A DNA stretch of 64,000 nucleotides from assembly GCF_013407855.1 (NCBI RefSeq), contig NZ_JACBZH010000001.1:2356001-2420000 (forward strand), given 5' to 3'. The notes beneath the pieces were generated by a model. The model did not search any database. It saw only the letters and a program-made list of their open reading frames with translations, and had not been told where the DNA came from. Made by a program: the position numbers and the translations under genes. The DNA comes from Actinopolymorpha rutila. GTDB taxonomy: Bacteria; Actinomycetota; Actinomycetes; Propionibacteriales; Actinopolymorphaceae. Shown here one piece after another: positions 8,877 through 16,853 of the stretch; within the stretch, counting starts at the first letter, position 1, and each line of letters opens with the position of its first letter.

Positions 8877-10238
8877 TCATCTGACCTGGACCGGCTGCCA
8901 GGTGCCGCCACCGTCGACGGTGCGGAACAACCCGCCGTCCACGTCGAGGATGTAGCCCACCTGGTCACTGGTGAACCCGGCGTACGTCGGTGTGCCCAGG
9001 CCCTCCACCTTCGTCTGCGCCGGCTGGTCCGACCCGCTCACCAGGAGCGCCTTGCCGGGGACGGCCACCACCGCCTGTTGGGCGCTCCGGGCACCGAGCG
9101 CGGTCGCGGTACCCGAGATCGCGGGCGTGCCCGAGGACACCGCCGACCAGGATGCGCCGCCGTCTCGGGAGACGTGCACCTGGGCGGCGGTGCCGGTGGG
9201 GCAGGTCAACCACATCGAGTCGGCGGTCGCGGAGAGCCGGCCGCCCGAGAGATCCGCGTTGCACGGCGTCGGGTGCTGCTCGAACGTCTTGCCGTCGTCG
9301 GCGGAGGTCAGTACGAAGGCGGCGTTGCCGGACCGGTCGGTGACCGCGACCACCTTGCTGGTCACCGCCAGGCTCGCGGGCGTGTGCAGGTCGACGCCGA
9401 CCCGGCTCCAGGTGTCCTCGCCACTCGGCGAGCGCCACAGCGTCCAGGTGGAGCCGTCGCGCACCAGCGCGTACGTCGTGCCGTTCGCGGTCTCCAGCTG
9501 CTCGACCAGCCCGGGCACCGAGCGCACCTGACGCCAGCCCCGGCCGCCGTCGTGGGTGCTCCACAACGCGCCGCCGTACGCCCAGCCGTCCTTGGCATCG
9601 GCGGCGAAGCGCAGGTCGTGGACGGTGCCTGCGGTGACCTTGTTGGTGGCGTGTACGACCGGTGCGGCGAACGTCGGCAGGGCGGTGAAGCGGGCTCCGC
9701 CGTCACTGGTGACCACGACCGTGGCGCGGCCCGGCCCGGCGGCGGATTCACCGAGGACCCAGAAGTTCTGGTCGTTCGCGGCGGTGAGGGACACCGGGGA
9801 GAACTTCGCCGGCACCGCGCCCGCCGCCACGTCGGGCGTCGCGGACTTCCCCGGCGGAGTCGGGGACGGAGGCGCGGTGTGGGCGTCGGTCGTGGGGCGC
9901 GGGGTCCGCGTCGAGTTCGGGCGCCGGGTGGACGCCGGTGCGCCGGCGGTGTCGTCATGGGTCGGGCTCGCGGCATCTTCACGTGCGCGCTCGAGTGTCG
10001 TGGTGGACTCGCTCTTTCCGGCCACCGTCGTCTGGCCGGGGCCGCGGAAGATGTATCCCACCCCGCCCATCCCGGCGACGAGCAGGAACACCGCCACGGC
10101 GGTCACCGCGGCGGTCCGGTGACGCCTGCGCCGCGCGGCGGCGCTGACGCGTACCCGGTCCAGCAGCGCCGTGTCGGCCGGCAACCGCCACGCGTCGTCG
10201 CGCAGCGCCTCACGCAGCCGGCCCTCTAGCGGGTCCAT
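8877..10238 (-). CDS. Membrane-anchored Asp-box (sialidase-type) propeller protein coupled to a sigma factor
   Basis: 453 residues in three parts. A roughly 40-aa basic cytoplasmic head contains LREALRDDAWRLPADTALLDRVR and ends in RRRRHR (the head is longer than quoted). One membrane helix spans about 43-65. A Thr/Pro-rich stalk leads to an extracellular domain with five Asp-box motifs: TSDGGARF, THDGGRGW, SADDGKTF, SRDGGASW and TVDGGGTW. Asp boxes mark beta-propellers such as BNR/sialidase repeats. I see no sialidase active site, so binding or sensing is likelier than catalysis. Its ATG (10238) lies inside the end of the upstream sigma gene (13-nt overlap), so the two are translationally coupled. 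It may act as a membrane partner or anti-sigma of that sigma factor (inference). Confidence 0.75.
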   Translation of the reverse strand: MDPLEGRLREALRDDAWRLPADTALLDRVRVSAAARRRRHRTAAVTAVAVFLLVAGMGGVGYIFRGPGQTTVAGKSESTTTLERAREDAASPTHDDTAGAPASTRRPNSTRTPRPTTDAHTAPPSPTPPGKSATPDVAAGAVPAKFSPVSLTAANDQNFWVLGESAAGPGRATVVVTSDGGARFTALPTFAAPVVHATNKVTAGTVHDLRFAADAKDGWAYGGALWSTHDGGRGWRQVRSVPGLVEQLETANGTTYALVRDGSTWTLWRSPSGEDTWSRVGVDLHTPASLAVTSKVVAVTDRSGNAAFVLTSADDGKTFEQHPTPCNADLSGGRLSATADSMWLTCPTGTAAQVHVSRDGGASWSAVSSGTPAISGTATALGARSAQQAVVAVPGKALLVSGSDQPAQTKVEGLGTPTYAGFTSDQVGYILDVDGGLFRTVDGGGTWQPVQVR

Positions 10239-10873
10239 CGTGTGTTCTCTCCCTCGCCGGCGGCGGGACGCTTGGCCGGGTGTTCCACGGCGGCGGGGTG
10301 GTCGGCCGGGGTCTCCATGACCACGGTGGATTCGACCGGGGACTCGGCGGCGGGCCGGACCGGACGTGGCGCTGGGCCACGGGTGACGGTGCCGGCCGCC
10401 TCGGGCAACCGGAGCCGAAGCTTCGCCAGCGCCTTGGAGGTCTGGCTCTTCACCGTGCCGACGGAGCAGCCCAGCATGTCGGCGGTCTGGCGTTCGGAAA
10501 GGTCCTCGGCGAACCTCAGCACGAGGACGGCCCGCTGGCGGTTGGGCAGGGAGTCCAGCGCGGCCTGGAGCTCCTGGTCGGGCAGCGGTGGGTCGAGGTG
10601 CTGGCCGCTCTCGGGTACGTCGTCGGTGAGGTATTCGCGGCGACGCCGGCGCCAGACGCTGACGTTGCGGTTGACCATCGTCCGACGTACGTAGCCTTCG
10701 GGATCGTCGCGGTTGCGCACCCGCGGCCAGGCCGCCAGGGTGCGCTCCAGTGCGTCCTGGACAAGGTCCGCGGCCGCGTCGGCGTTGCCGGTCAGCATGT
10801 GGCCGAATCGCAACAAGTCGGACATACGCCCACGAACGAACGCATCGAACGCATCCTCCTCTTCGCGCCGCAC
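10226..10873 (-). CDS. SigE-family (ECF-type) RNA polymerase sigma factor
   Basis: 215-residue group IV sigma factor. Region 2 is seen in EEDAFDAFVRGRMSDLLRFG...LTGNADAAADLVQDALE followed by the YVRRTMVNRNVSVWRRRRR segment. Region 4 is seen in LPNRQRAVLVLRFAEDLSE with the helix-turn-helix LGCSVGTVKSQTSKALAKL. A Pro/Glu-rich tail of about 45 residues follows. I start at GTG 10873, 4 nt after AAGGGGAG; the open frame extends upstream to 10987, but that part is unlike the family. The coupled downstream propeller protein suggests envelope stress or surface sensing. Subgroup and target promoters cannot be read from sequence. Confidence 0.88.
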   Translation of the reverse strand: MRREEEDAFDAFVRGRMSDLLRFGHMLTGNADAAADLVQDALERTLAAWPRVRNRDDPEGYVRRTMVNRNVSVWRRRRREYLTDDVPESGQHLDPPLPDQELQAALDSLPNRQRAVLVLRFAEDLSERQTADMLGCSVGTVKSQTSKALAKLRLRLPEAAGTVTRGPAPRPVRPAAESPVESTVVMETPADHPAAVEHPAKRPAAGEGENTRWTR

Positions 10874-11027
10874 GCGGCTCCCCTTCGCCTCTGGCGGTCC
10901 GTGCCTTCGGACGCAGGACCGTTCACCGTAGGTTGCCCGGTTCCACGAAATCTTCGCATCCGTCCCGATACTCACGTTGGTACCCATCCCCGCCGAGCCG
11001 AGGCGGGCGCTGCCCAGTCCGGACGGC

Positions 11028-11033
11028 TATGGT
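11028..11033 (+). promoter_or_regulatory. -10 element of rmlA (probable leaderless start)
   Basis: TATGGT ends 8 nt before the rmlA ATG. No Shine-Dalgarno lies between them (GTCGACCC), as expected for a leaderless transcript. No clear -35 is visible. Confidence 0.45.
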
Positions 11034-11041
11034 GTCGACCC

Positions 11042-12109
11042 ATGCGAGCACTGGTGCTCTCGGGTGGAGCAGGCACACGCCTTCGACCGATCACACACAC
11101 GTCGGCCAAGCAGTTGGTTCCGGTCGCCAACAAGCCCGTCCTCTTCTACGGACTGGAGGCGATCGCCGAGGCCGGCATCACCGAGGTCGGCATCGTGGTG
11201 GGGGACACCGCCGAGGAGATCAAGGAGGCGGTGGGTGACGGGTCGCAGTTCGGGATCTCGGTCACCTACATCCCGCAGGAGGCGCCGCTCGGGCTGGCAC
11301 ACGCCGTCCTGATCGCCCGCGACTTCCTCGGCGACGAGGACTTCGTGATGTACCTCGGGGACAACTTCATCGTCGGCGGCATCAGCTCCCTGGTGGAGTC
11401 GTTCCGAGCCGACCGCCCCGAGGCGCAGATCCTGCTCACCAAGGTGCCCAACCCGACCGCGTTCGGGGTCGCCGAGCTGGACGCCTCCGGCTCCGTGGTG
11501 GCCCTGGAGGAGAAGCCGCAGCACCCCAAGAGCGACCTCGCCCTGGTCGGCGTCTACCTCTTCACCGACGCCATCCACGAGGCGGTCGACAGCATCGAGC
11601 CGTCCTGGCGGGGCGAGCTGGAGATCACCCACGCCATCCAGTGGCTGATCGACAACGGCCACGACGTGCGTTCCACGGTGATCTCGGGGTACTGGAAGGA
11701 CACCGGGAACGTCGACGACATGCTCGAGGTCAACCGCTCGGTGCTGGAGACGCTCGAGCCCCGCGTCGAGGGCACCGTGGACGAGGTGTCGGAGATCATC
11801 GGCCGGGTGGTGATCGAGGAAGGTGCGGAGATCTCCGGGTCGCGCATCGTCGGACCTGTCATCATCGGGGCGGGCACGAAGGTCGTCGACTCCTACGTCG
11901 GGCCGTTCACGTCCGTCCAGCACGACTGCCACGTGATCGACTCCGAGATCGAGTTCTCGATCGTGTTGCACGACTCCTCCATCGCGGGCGTACGCCGGAT
12001 CGAGGCGTCGCTGGTCGGTCACCACGTGGAGGTCACCCCGGCGCCACGCGTACCCAAGGCCCACCGGCTGGTCCTCGGTGACCACAGCCGGATCCAGATC
12101 AGTTCATGA
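11042..12109 (+). CDS. rmlA: Glucose-1-phosphate thymidylyltransferase, long form
   Basis: Makes dTDP-glucose from dTTP and glucose-1-phosphate, the first step of dTDP-rhamnose and other 6-deoxysugars. The nucleotidyltransferase signature LSGGAGTRLRPIT is at the N-terminus, followed by KQLVPVANKP and YLGDNF. At 355 residues it has an extra C-terminal part with hexapeptide-like EISGSRIVGPVIIGAGTKV. That makes it the long StrD-like form common in actinobacteria rather than the roughly 290-aa enterobacterial form. The ATG at 11042 has no ribosome binding site but a -10 element just upstream. Its stop overlaps the next frame by ATGA. It leads the rmlA-rmlB-rmlD operon. Confidence 0.93.
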   Translation: MRALVLSGGAGTRLRPITHTSAKQLVPVANKPVLFYGLEAIAEAGITEVGIVVGDTAEEIKEAVGDGSQFGISVTYIPQEAPLGLAHAVLIARDFLGDEDFVMYLGDNFIVGGISSLVESFRADRPEAQILLTKVPNPTAFGVAELDASGSVVALEEKPQHPKSDLALVGVYLFTDAIHEAVDSIEPSWRGELEITHAIQWLIDNGHDVRSTVISGYWKDTGNVDDMLEVNRSVLETLEPRVEGTVDEVSEIIGRVVIEEGAEISGSRIVGPVIIGAGTKVVDSYVGPFTSVQHDCHVIDSEIEFSIVLHDSSIAGVRRIEASLVGHHVEVTPAPRVPKAHRLVLGDHSRIQISS

Positions 12110-12171
12110 CCGCATCTCATGACCGCGTCGTGACCAACGTCATGACCGAGCGAGCACCAGGGGAGTTCACC

Positions 12172-13179
12172 GTGCCTCAACCCGGCGCGACCTCGCGCAT
12201 TCTCGTCACTGGCGGCGCCGGATTCATCGGCTCCCACTTCGTCCGCTCCCTGTTCTCGGGCGCCTACCCCGGCCTGACCGGCTCGCGGGTCACGGTGCTC
12301 GACAAGCTGACGTACGCCGGAAACCCGGCCAACCTCGACCCGGTGCGGGACCGGCCTGGTTTCGCGTTCGTCGAGGGCGACATCACCGACGCCGGGCTGG
12401 TCGACAGCCTGCTGGCCGACCACGACGCGGTGGTGCACTTCGCCGCCGAGTCGCACGTCGACCGGTCCATCACCGGTGCCGCCGACTTCGTGGTCACCAA
12501 CGTCGTGGGCACCCAGACGCTGCTGGACGCCGCGCACCGCCGTGAGATCGGTCCGTTCGTCCACGTGTCGACCGACGAGGTGTACGGCTCGATCGCCGAG
12601 GGCTCCTGGCCGGAGACCGACCCGCTCGCGCCCAACTCGCCGTACTCCGCGTCGAAGGCGTCCAGCGACCTGATCGCGCTGGCCTACCACCGCACCCACG
12701 GCCTGGACGTCCGCGTCACCCGCTGCTCCAACAACTACGGGCCGTACCAGTTCCCGGAGAAGGTCATCCCGCTGTTCATCACCAACCTGCTCGACGGCGG
12801 GAAGGTGCCGCTGTACGGCGACGGCCTGAACATCCGCGACTGGCTGCACGTCGACGACCACTGCCAGGGCATCGCGCTGGTCCTGGAGAAGGGCCGGGCC
12901 GGCGAGGTCTACAACATCGGCGGCGGTACGGAGATCACCAACAAGGAGCTCACCGACCGGCTGCTGTCCGCGTGCGGCGCGAACTGGGACAGCGTCAACT
13001 ACGTCGAGGACCGCAAGGGCCACGACCGCCGCTACTCCGTCGACTGGCGCAAGATCAACGCCGAACTGGGCTACGAGCCGCGGCACGACTTCGAGTCCGG
13101 CCTGGCGGAGACGGTCGCGTGGTACCGCGACAACCGCGCCTGGTGGGAGCCGCTGAAGCAGCGGGCAGGTCTCGCGTGA
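12172..13179 (+). CDS. rmlB: dTDP-glucose 4,6-dehydratase
   Basis: NAD-dependent extended SDR that converts dTDP-glucose to dTDP-4-keto-6-deoxyglucose. Seen: Rossmann motif TGGAGFIGS (13-21), the substrate motif HFAAESHVDRS, STDEVYG, catalytic YSASK, and the strongly conserved NNYGPYQFPEKVIPLF. I prefer GTG 12172 (AGGGGAG 7 nt upstream; 335 aa). Two earlier in-frame ATGs exist, at 12106 (ATGA overlap with rmlA) and 12142, and 12106 could be used by coupling. It ends in a GTGA overlap with rmlD. Second gene of the rhamnose operon; assignment is secure. Confidence 0.94.
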   Translation: MPQPGATSRILVTGGAGFIGSHFVRSLFSGAYPGLTGSRVTVLDKLTYAGNPANLDPVRDRPGFAFVEGDITDAGLVDSLLADHDAVVHFAAESHVDRSITGAADFVVTNVVGTQTLLDAAHRREIGPFVHVSTDEVYGSIAEGSWPETDPLAPNSPYSASKASSDLIALAYHRTHGLDVRVTRCSNNYGPYQFPEKVIPLFITNLLDGGKVPLYGDGLNIRDWLHVDDHCQGIALVLEKGRAGEVYNIGGGTEITNKELTDRLLSACGANWDSVNYVEDRKGHDRRYSVDWRKINAELGYEPRHDFESGLAETVAWYRDNRAWWEPLKQRAGLA

Positions 13180-14045
13180 GGTGGCTCGTCACCGGTGCGG
13201 GCGGGATGCTCGGCCGGGACGTCGTGGCCCGGCTGCGGGCCGACGGCGCCGACGGCGTTGGTGACGAGGACGTCGTCGGGCTGACCCGCACCGACCTGGA
13301 CGTGACCGACGCCGCCGCGGTGGCCAAGGCGATGGCCGACCACGCCCCCGACGTCGTGGTCAACTGCGCCGCCTACACCGCGGTCGACGACGCCGAGGAG
13401 CACGAGGACGCGGCCCACGCGATCAACGCCGAAGGGCCGCGGGTGCTTGCCCAATCCTGCGCCGAGCGTGGCGGCCGGCTACTGCACGTGTCCACCGACT
13501 ACGTGTTCGCCGGCGACGGCACCCGGCCCTACGCCGAGGACGACCCGACCGGGCCACGTACGGCGTACGGCCGCACCAAGCTCGCCGGCGAGCAGGCGGT
13601 CCTCGCGGCGCTGCCCGAGACCGGGACCGTGGTCCGGACCGCCTGGCTCTACGGCGAGCACGGCGCCAACTTCGTCCGGACGATGATCCGGCTGGAGGGC
13701 GAGCGGGACACCCTCGACGTCGTGGACGACCAGCGCGGCCAGCCGACGTGGACGGCCGACGTCGCGGGCGCGCTGGTCGCGCTCGGCGCCCGCCCGCAGG
13801 CGCGCGGGGTCTTCCACGCCACCAGTGCGGGGGAGGCTACCTGGTGTGATCTCGCCCGCGAGGTGTTCAGGCTGCTCGGAGCCGACCCGGAGCGGGTCCG
13901 GCCGACGACGACCGACAAGTTTCCGCGGCCCGCGCCGCGCCCGGCCTACAGCGTGCTCGGCCACGATCGCTGGGCACAGGTCGGCATCCCGCCACTGCGA
14001 GAGTGGCGGGATGCCTTGCGAGCGGCGTTTTCGTCGCTAAGGTGA
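13176..14045 (+). CDS. rmlD: dTDP-4-dehydrorhamnose reductase
   Basis: Last enzyme of dTDP-L-rhamnose synthesis, reducing the 4-keto group with NAD(P)H. 289 residues with GAGGMLG (7-13), NCAAYTAVDDAE, STDYVFAGDG and the catalytic YGRTK; all are RmlD hallmarks. The start is a GTG overlapping the rmlB stop (GTGA), which implies translational coupling. The 3,5-epimerase gene rmlC is not here but 2.8 kb downstream on the other strand. The last 25 codons contain a perfect hairpin (13983-14015), so transcription may begin to terminate inside the gene. Confidence 0.93.
   Translation: MRWLVTGAGGMLGRDVVARLRADGADGVGDEDVVGLTRTDLDVTDAAAVAKAMADHAPDVVVNCAAYTAVDDAEEHEDAAHAINAEGPRVLAQSCAERGGRLLHVSTDYVFAGDGTRPYAEDDPTGPRTAYGRTKLAGEQAVLAALPETGTVVRTAWLYGEHGANFVRTMIRLEGERDTLDVVDDQRGQPTWTADVAGALVALGARPQARGVFHATSAGEATWCDLAREVFRLLGADPERVRPTTTDKFPRPAPRPAYSVLGHDRWAQVGIPPLREWRDALRAAFSSLR
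13983..14015 (+). terminator. Terminator-like hairpin inside the 3' end of rmlD
   Basis: GGCATCCCGCCACT (13983-13996) and AGTGGCGGGATGCC (14002-14015) form a perfect 14-bp stem with a 5-nt loop. A GCGTTTTCG stretch follows shortly after. It lies wholly within rmlD codons, 10 codons before the stop. Confidence 0.55.
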
Positions 14046-14202
14046 GGCCACCTTGGTGCGACGCCGAAGAGTAGCGACACGACCGGTGCGCGGTCACAGT
14101 CATGGCCGTGTGCGTCACTGTCGGTTTTCAGGCTACGGTCGCTCGCTCAGAAAGCGACCGGCCAGCAGTTCGACCGTCCGTCCGTAAGAGGAGTGTGTTC
14201 CT

Positions 14203-15219
14203 GTGCTTCGCCACGAGTTCCTCCGCACGCTGCACGAGGTCTCCCGGCCGCGTGCCTATTTCGAGGTGGGCATCAACGACGGCCGAAGCCTCGCCCTGTC
14301 CCGCGTACCCACCGTCGCCGTCGACCCGGCGTTCAAGGTCGTCAAGGAGCTTCGCTGCGACCTGCACATGGTGCGGGCCACCAGCGACGACTTCTTCGCC
14401 CGTGAGCAGCCGTTCGAGCACCTGAACGGCACGGCCATCGACCTGGCGTTCATCGACGGGATGCACCTGTTCGAGTTCGCGCTCCGTGACTTCATCAACG
14501 CCGAGCGGCACGCCCACGCGGGCACCGTGGTGGTGTTCGACGACATGCTGCCGCGCAACATCGACGAGGCGGCCCGCGACCGGCACACCGGCGGCTGGAC
14601 CGGTGACGTCTTCAAGATCGTGCCGGTGCTGCAGCGCTACCGTCCCGACCTGATCCTCGCGCTGATGGACACCGGGCCGACCGGCGTGCTCGTCGTCCTC
14701 GGTCTCGACCCGGCCAACACCGTGCTCTCCGACAAGTACGACGAGATCATCGAGACCTACATCCAGCCCGACCCGCAGCAGGTTCCCGACGTGCTGATCG
14801 ACAGGCGTGTCGCGATGGCCCCGGAGACCGTGCTCAAGGCGGACTTCTGGCCCCGCTTCATCGCCGCCCGGGAGAGCGGCGACGTCGCGGAGCTGGCCGT
14901 CGTACGCACCGAGATCGAGAAGGTGCTCGGCGAGGCGCCGGACGTGCCGCTGTCCCTCGCCGGCTGGCAGCCCGAGCCGCGCCCGGCCGCACCGAAGTCG
15001 GCGCCCAAGCCCAAGGCTGCCCCGAAGGCCGCGTCGGCCGCCTCCGCGGCACCGGCCGGCGGGAACGGCCAGGCCACCTTGTCCCAGCGGCTGATCCGCG
15101 GCGCTGCCGGGCAGCCGGCGGTTCGCGCGGCGGGCAAGAAGGTCGTCGACCGGCTGCCCGACGACGTACGCCAGCTCGTCCGCAACCGCGTACGCCGCAG
15201 CCTGCGCGCCGGCCGCTGA
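14203..15219 (+). CDS. Class I SAM-dependent methyltransferase (CmcI/Methyltransf_24-like)
   Basis: 338 residues. The N-terminal 230 or so resemble cephalosporin-hydroxylase-type / class I methyltransferases: YFEVGINDGRSLAL is a variant SAM-binding motif I, VDPAF ends strand 2, and AIDLAFIDGMHLFEFALRDF plus VVVFDDMLP are typical. A roughly 35-aa Ala/Pro/Lys linker (PAAPKSAPKPKAAPKAAS) joins this to a short basic C-terminal helix region rich in Arg. GTG 14203 has AAGAGGAG 9-10 nt upstream. It follows rmlABD on the same strand, so methylation of a sugar or glycopolymer is plausible (inference). The substrate is unknown. Confidence 0.7.
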   Translation: MLRHEFLRTLHEVSRPRAYFEVGINDGRSLALSRVPTVAVDPAFKVVKELRCDLHMVRATSDDFFAREQPFEHLNGTAIDLAFIDGMHLFEFALRDFINAERHAHAGTVVVFDDMLPRNIDEAARDRHTGGWTGDVFKIVPVLQRYRPDLILALMDTGPTGVLVVLGLDPANTVLSDKYDEIIETYIQPDPQQVPDVLIDRRVAMAPETVLKADFWPRFIAARESGDVAELAVVRTEIEKVLGEAPDVPLSLAGWQPEPRPAAPKSAPKPKAAPKAASAASAAPAGGNGQATLSQRLIRGAAGQPAVRAAGKKVVDRLPDDVRQLVRNRVRRSLRAGR

Positions 15220-15264
15220 GGCGCGCCTGCGCCTCGGCCCACCGGCGAACGCCGAAAGCACCGG

Positions 15265-15304
15265 GAAGCCCTCATCCGCGTGAAGCCGCGCGGGTGGGGG
15301 CTTC
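15265..15304. terminator. Bidirectional terminator hairpin between methyltransferase and MmyB-type regulator
   Basis: GAAGCCCTCATCCGCG (15265-15280) pairs over 16 bp (two G-U wobbles) with CGCGGGTGGGGGCTTC (15289-15304) around an 8-nt loop. It covers the last codons of the minus-strand regulator and follows the plus-strand methyltransferase. Confidence 0.6.
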
Positions 15305-16177
15305 TCGCTGTTCCGGCTCAGGTAGGTGCGCTGCCTCCCGGGGCGGTCCGGAGGTCCGCAGGTCCGCCAGCGAGCGGAGTACGTCTGCGGTGGCCCGGTC
15401 GGCAGGGAAGAACGTCTCGATGGCGATCTCGTCCAGGGTGACGTCGCGGGGGGACCCGAACACCGTGGCCGTGTAGAGCAGCGCGAGATCGCCGTACGGC
15501 GTGGTCATCCGCAGCGGCACAACCAGGTCGTCGGCGGTGGTTCCGTCCGTAGTGGTGATCGGCGCGTCCGGCGGGGGTGGTGGGCCGTAGGCCTCGAGTT
15601 CGGCGAGGAGCGCTGAGAGCCCGTCGGCGTCGGTGCGTTCGAGCTGCCGGCGTACCCGCCGCACCACGTGCGACCGCCACTGGCCGAGGTTCGCGATCTG
15701 CGCCGCCAGGCCGTCCGGGTGCAGGGTCGCCCGCAGCATGTTGACCGGGGCCCGGCGTAGTTCGCCGGGCAGGTCGCGAAGGAACGCCTCCATCGCCTCG
15801 TTGGCGGCCAGCAGGTCCCAGTGCACGTTCACGGCGACGGCCGGGTTGGGTTCCATCCCCGCGAGCACCGCGCGCACCGCCTCCTGGGCCGCCCCGAGAT
15901 CGGTGAGCGGTCGCTCGCGGTAGACCGGCGCGAAGCCCGCGGCGAGATGGAGGCGGTTGCGCTCGCGCAGCGGCACGTCCAGTTCGTCGCAGATCCGCTC
16001 GATCATCGCCGGGCTCGGGTTGGATCTCCCGGTCTCGATGTAGCTCAGGTGCCGAGCCGACATCTCCGCGGCCAGCGACAGGTCCAGCTGGGAGCGGCGA
16101 CGGCGTTCCCGCCACCGTTTCACCAGCATCCCGATCGTCTCCTCCGGCGCGGTGGCTGTGGCAGTCATGGTGGCCAC
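15272..16177 (-). CDS. XRE-type regulator with MmyB ligand-binding domain
   Basis: 301-residue transcription factor. Residues about 15-75 form an XRE helix-turn-helix (RRRSQLDLSLAAEMSARHLSY, read as two helices, then ETGRSNPSPAMIERICDEL). The rest is the MmyB-like ligand-binding domain: NPAVAVNVHWDLLAANEA, NMLRATLHPDG, TPYGDLALLYTATVFG and IETFFPADRAT are characteristic. Family members often regulate a divergent neighbour, here the SnoaL-fold gene. A strong inverted repeat (16200-16226) lies just upstream of the GTG start at 16177, which is preceded by GGAGGG. The pair splits the wall-polymer locus and looks unrelated to it. Confidence 0.88.
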   Translation of the reverse strand: MATMTATATAPEETIGMLVKRWRERRRRSQLDLSLAAEMSARHLSYIETGRSNPSPAMIERICDELDVPLRERNRLHLAAGFAPVYRERPLTDLGAAQEAVRAVLAGMEPNPAVAVNVHWDLLAANEAMEAFLRDLPGELRRAPVNMLRATLHPDGLAAQIANLGQWRSHVVRRVRRQLERTDADGLSALLAELEAYGPPPPPDAPITTTDGTTADDLVVPLRMTTPYGDLALLYTATVFGSPRDVTLDEIAIETFFPADRATADVLRSLADLRTSGPPREAAHLPEPEQREAPTRAASRG

Positions 16178-16199
16178 GATGACGTCCCTCCGTCCGGCC

Positions 16200-16226
16200 G
16201 GGCAATGACGTCTGAGGTTATTGCCC
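16200..16226. promoter_or_regulatory. Putative operator between MmyB-type regulator and SnoaL gene
   Basis: GGGCAAT (16200-16206) and ATTGCCC (16220-16226) form a perfect 7-bp inverted repeat, with GAC/GTT extending it to 9 of 10 positions per arm. It lies in the 146-bp divergent promoter region, 23 bp from the regulator start. Confidence 0.55.
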
Positions 16227-16323
16227 AGCCGCTGCCGGCCGGGTCACCGTGTGGGCGTTGCGACCCGTCGCCGTACGAGCCCCGTGCGGCGACCCACGTC
16301 TTTCGAAGCGGAGGACCCTGCAC

Positions 16324-16734
16324 ATGACCGAGACCACCGAGACCAACGACACCACCGACTCCACCCACACCGTCGACCGGTACGTCGAGTTCTGGAACGC
16401 GGCGTCACCGGAGGACCAGCAGCGGCTCGCCGCGCAGACGTTCGCCGCCGGGGTGAGCTCTCGTACGCCCGTGGCGCTGATGCGGGGAGTCGACGAGCTG
16501 GTCGCGTTCCGGAACCAGTTCGCGCAGCACTTCCCCGACTATCGGTTCCAGGCGCGCGAGGTGCCGGAGACCCACCACGAACGGGCTCGGGTGCGGTGGG
16601 AGATCGTCGTCGGCGACACGTCGTTCGCCACCGGGACGGACGTACTCCAGCTCGACGGCACGGGCCGGATCACCGAGATCACCGGCTTCCTCGACCAGCC
16701 GCCGGAGGGGTTCGGCCACCACGAGCACAACTGA
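16324..16734 (+). CDS. SnoaL-like (NTF2-fold) protein
   Basis: 136-residue single-domain protein of the SnoaL/NTF2 superfamily. The typical pattern is YVEFWNAASPEDQQRLAAQTFA, then MRGVDELVAFRNQFAQHFPDYRFQ, ARVRWEIVVGD and LQLDGTGRITEITGF. Such folds serve as small-molecule isomerases, hydrolases or binding proteins, and no catalytic residues can be assigned safely. ATG 16324 has GGAGG 9 nt upstream. It is divergent from the MmyB-type regulator, which probably controls it. The stop codon lies in a 20-bp tandem repeat, so the C-terminus may have been shortened or lengthened by repeat changes. Confidence 0.8.
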   Translation: MTETTETNDTTDSTHTVDRYVEFWNAASPEDQQRLAAQTFAAGVSSRTPVALMRGVDELVAFRNQFAQHFPDYRFQAREVPETHHERARVRWEIVVGDTSFATGTDVLQLDGTGRITEITGFLDQPPEGFGHHEHN

Positions 16735-16790
16735 GCGGGGCCGAGCACGACTGAGCGGGGCCGAGCACGACTGAGCCTTGCCGAGCGTGA
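16722..16790. repeat. 20-bp tandem repeat across the SnoaL gene stop
   Basis: About three copies of CCGAGCACGACTGAGCGGGG (third ends CCTTG) begin within the last codons and run to the terminator. Each copy carries the same ACTGA stop context. Confidence 0.7.
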
Positions 16791-16793
16791 CCG

Positions 16794-16833
16794 TGGCCGC
16801 GCGGACTCCTCCGAGGAGGAGTCCGCGCGGCCA
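16794..16833. terminator. Strong bidirectional terminator between SnoaL gene and rmlC
   Basis: A perfect 18-bp stem (16794-16811 with 16816-16833) with loop CGAG, the longest perfect hairpin I found. It is placed between convergent genes. Confidence 0.75.
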
Positions 16834-16853
16834 CTGGTGAGGTGAAGCGTGTG

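Noticed and set aside
6158..8884. 908-codon plus-strand open frame antisense to lhr
   Set aside because: Mirror frame of the strongly conserved helicase domain; no domain, signal or ribosome binding site.
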